From positions 1 to 5,679 of the forward strand of contig DSBN01000102.1 of assembly GCA_011046055.1 (NCBI GenBank): DNA of 5,679 nt, read 5' to 3'. The notes under the pieces are model-generated. The model was not told where the DNA came from and ran no database searches. It was given only the letters and a program-made list of their open reading frames with translations. Positions 5,153 through 5,679 of this stretch are shown here, piece after piece; within the stretch, counting starts at the first letter, position 1, and every line of letters begins with the position of its first letter. The translations under genes were made by a program, and so were the position numbers. Origin of the DNA: Sediminispirochaeta sp. (GTDB lineage: Bacteria > Spirochaetota > Spirochaetia > DSM-16054 > Sediminispirochaetaceae).

Positions 5153-5679
5153 GGGAAAATCAACCTCACCAGTGTTCCTGAATCCTTGTGGAACTCCAGT
5201 TTCGCCCCCAGTTGAGAGCTGAGCATCTGCACCAGCAGCAGTCCCAGGTTCTCATTCCGTTGGGCATCAAAGCCTTCAGGCAGTCCCACCCCGTCGTCAT
5301 GCACTTCTATGCCGCACGTGTCGTTCTGGACTACCCCGCGAACTTCGATCCGACCCCGCTGACCTTCGGGAAAACCGTGCTCGATGGCGTTGTTGACCAG
5401 CTCATAGATGATGATACCCAAGGGAATGGCCAACTCCAAGCCCAACAACAGGGGGTCTACCTTTGTCGTGACCTCGATATCCGTACCCACTTGAATATTG
5501 CCGGAAGCGATCTCACCGATGACTCCGCTGAGGTAGGAGGAGAGGTCGAGCCGTGACAGGTCATTGGTTTGGTAGAGCTGCTCGTGGGCCAAGGCCATTG
5601 CCTGTATTCGGTTGATACTCTTTTCCACGAGGAGACGGTCGAATTGGTCGCGGTACACCGGCTTTTGCAAGCTCATCAG
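5140..5679 (-). CDS. HisKA_2-type sensor histidine kinase, C-terminal part (5' end outside window)
   Basis: The C-terminal 179 codons of a histidine kinase of the HisKA_2 type are visible. The frame is open at the window edge. The first residues, LMSLQ, match the LLxLQ stretch that follows the phosphoacceptor His in this family, so that His and any sensor or receiver domain are outside the window, and the ATG at 5676 is internal. Counting from that Met, NRIQAMALAHEQLYQ (22-36) is the family signature of the second DHp helix. The ATPase domain has the N-box ELVNNAIEH (92-100), the G1 motif DDGVGLP (127-133) and NLGLLLVQML (143-152) as G2. The protein ends eight residues after LVRLIF-type final strand residues begin, as is usual for this compact ATPase. 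It is the first visible gene of an operon with the phosphoesterase and the unknown protein. No membrane segment is visible in this part. Confidence 0.92.
   Translation of the reverse strand: MMSLQKPVYRDQFDRLLVEKSINRIQAMALAHEQLYQTNDLSRLDLSSYLSGVIGEIASGNIQVGTDIEVTTKVDPLLLGLELAIPLGIIIYELVNNAIEHGFPEGQRGRIEVRGVVQNDTCGIEVHDDGVGLPEGFDAQRNENLGLLLVQMLSSQLGAKLEFHKDSGTLVRLIFPCPR

Noticed and set aside
5674..5676. ATG at 5676 as the true start of the HisKA_2 kinase
   Set aside because: The Met falls inside the LLxLQ stretch after the phosphoacceptor His, so a start here would remove the catalytic His. The frame is open to the window edge.

Overview
The window holds six protein genes, four of them signalling proteins, in moderately GC-rich coding DNA with short AT-rich gaps. 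A signal peptide that has no lipobox but ends in a clear AXA cleavage site, a two-transmembrane HAMP receptor and several histidine kinases point to a motile, free-living, Gram-negative-type bacterium. The style fits a spirochaete or a deltaproteobacterium, but nothing here fixes the taxon. I see no RNA gene, insertion sequence, CRISPR array, origin or attachment site.

Left part (1-1777): a membrane receptor gene, probably a methyl-accepting chemotaxis protein, runs leftward off the window. It is divergent from a rightward gene for a secreted family-3 solute-binding protein. The 171 bp between them are AT-rich and carry candidate promoters for both genes plus an imperfect inverted repeat. The binding-protein gene has no permease or ATPase gene next to it and ends at a strong intrinsic terminator. 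A periplasmic binding protein that serves sensing rather than transport is a reasonable inference.

Middle (1794-3401, minus strand): a soluble hybrid histidine kinase with a Cys/His-rich PAS domain, a HisKA/HATPase core and a C-terminal receiver. It faces the binding-protein gene tail to tail. Its coding sequence contains an uninterrupted run of nine Gs in the ATPase domain.

Right part (3531-5679, minus strand): a compact, apparently translationally coupled operon. It reads HisKA_2-type histidine kinase (5' end outside the window), calcineurin-like metallophosphoesterase, then a 326-residue protein I do not recognise. The kinase and phosphoesterase genes overlap by 13 bp. The phosphoesterase stop codon lies inside the Shine-Dalgarno sequence of the third gene. 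The phosphoesterase has lost two canonical metal-1 histidines. The hybrid kinase follows 129 bp downstream on the same strand, with no clear terminator between, so it could be partly cotranscribed.

The most novel element is this kinase, altered phosphoesterase and unknown-protein module. Its biochemical role cannot be read from the sequence.
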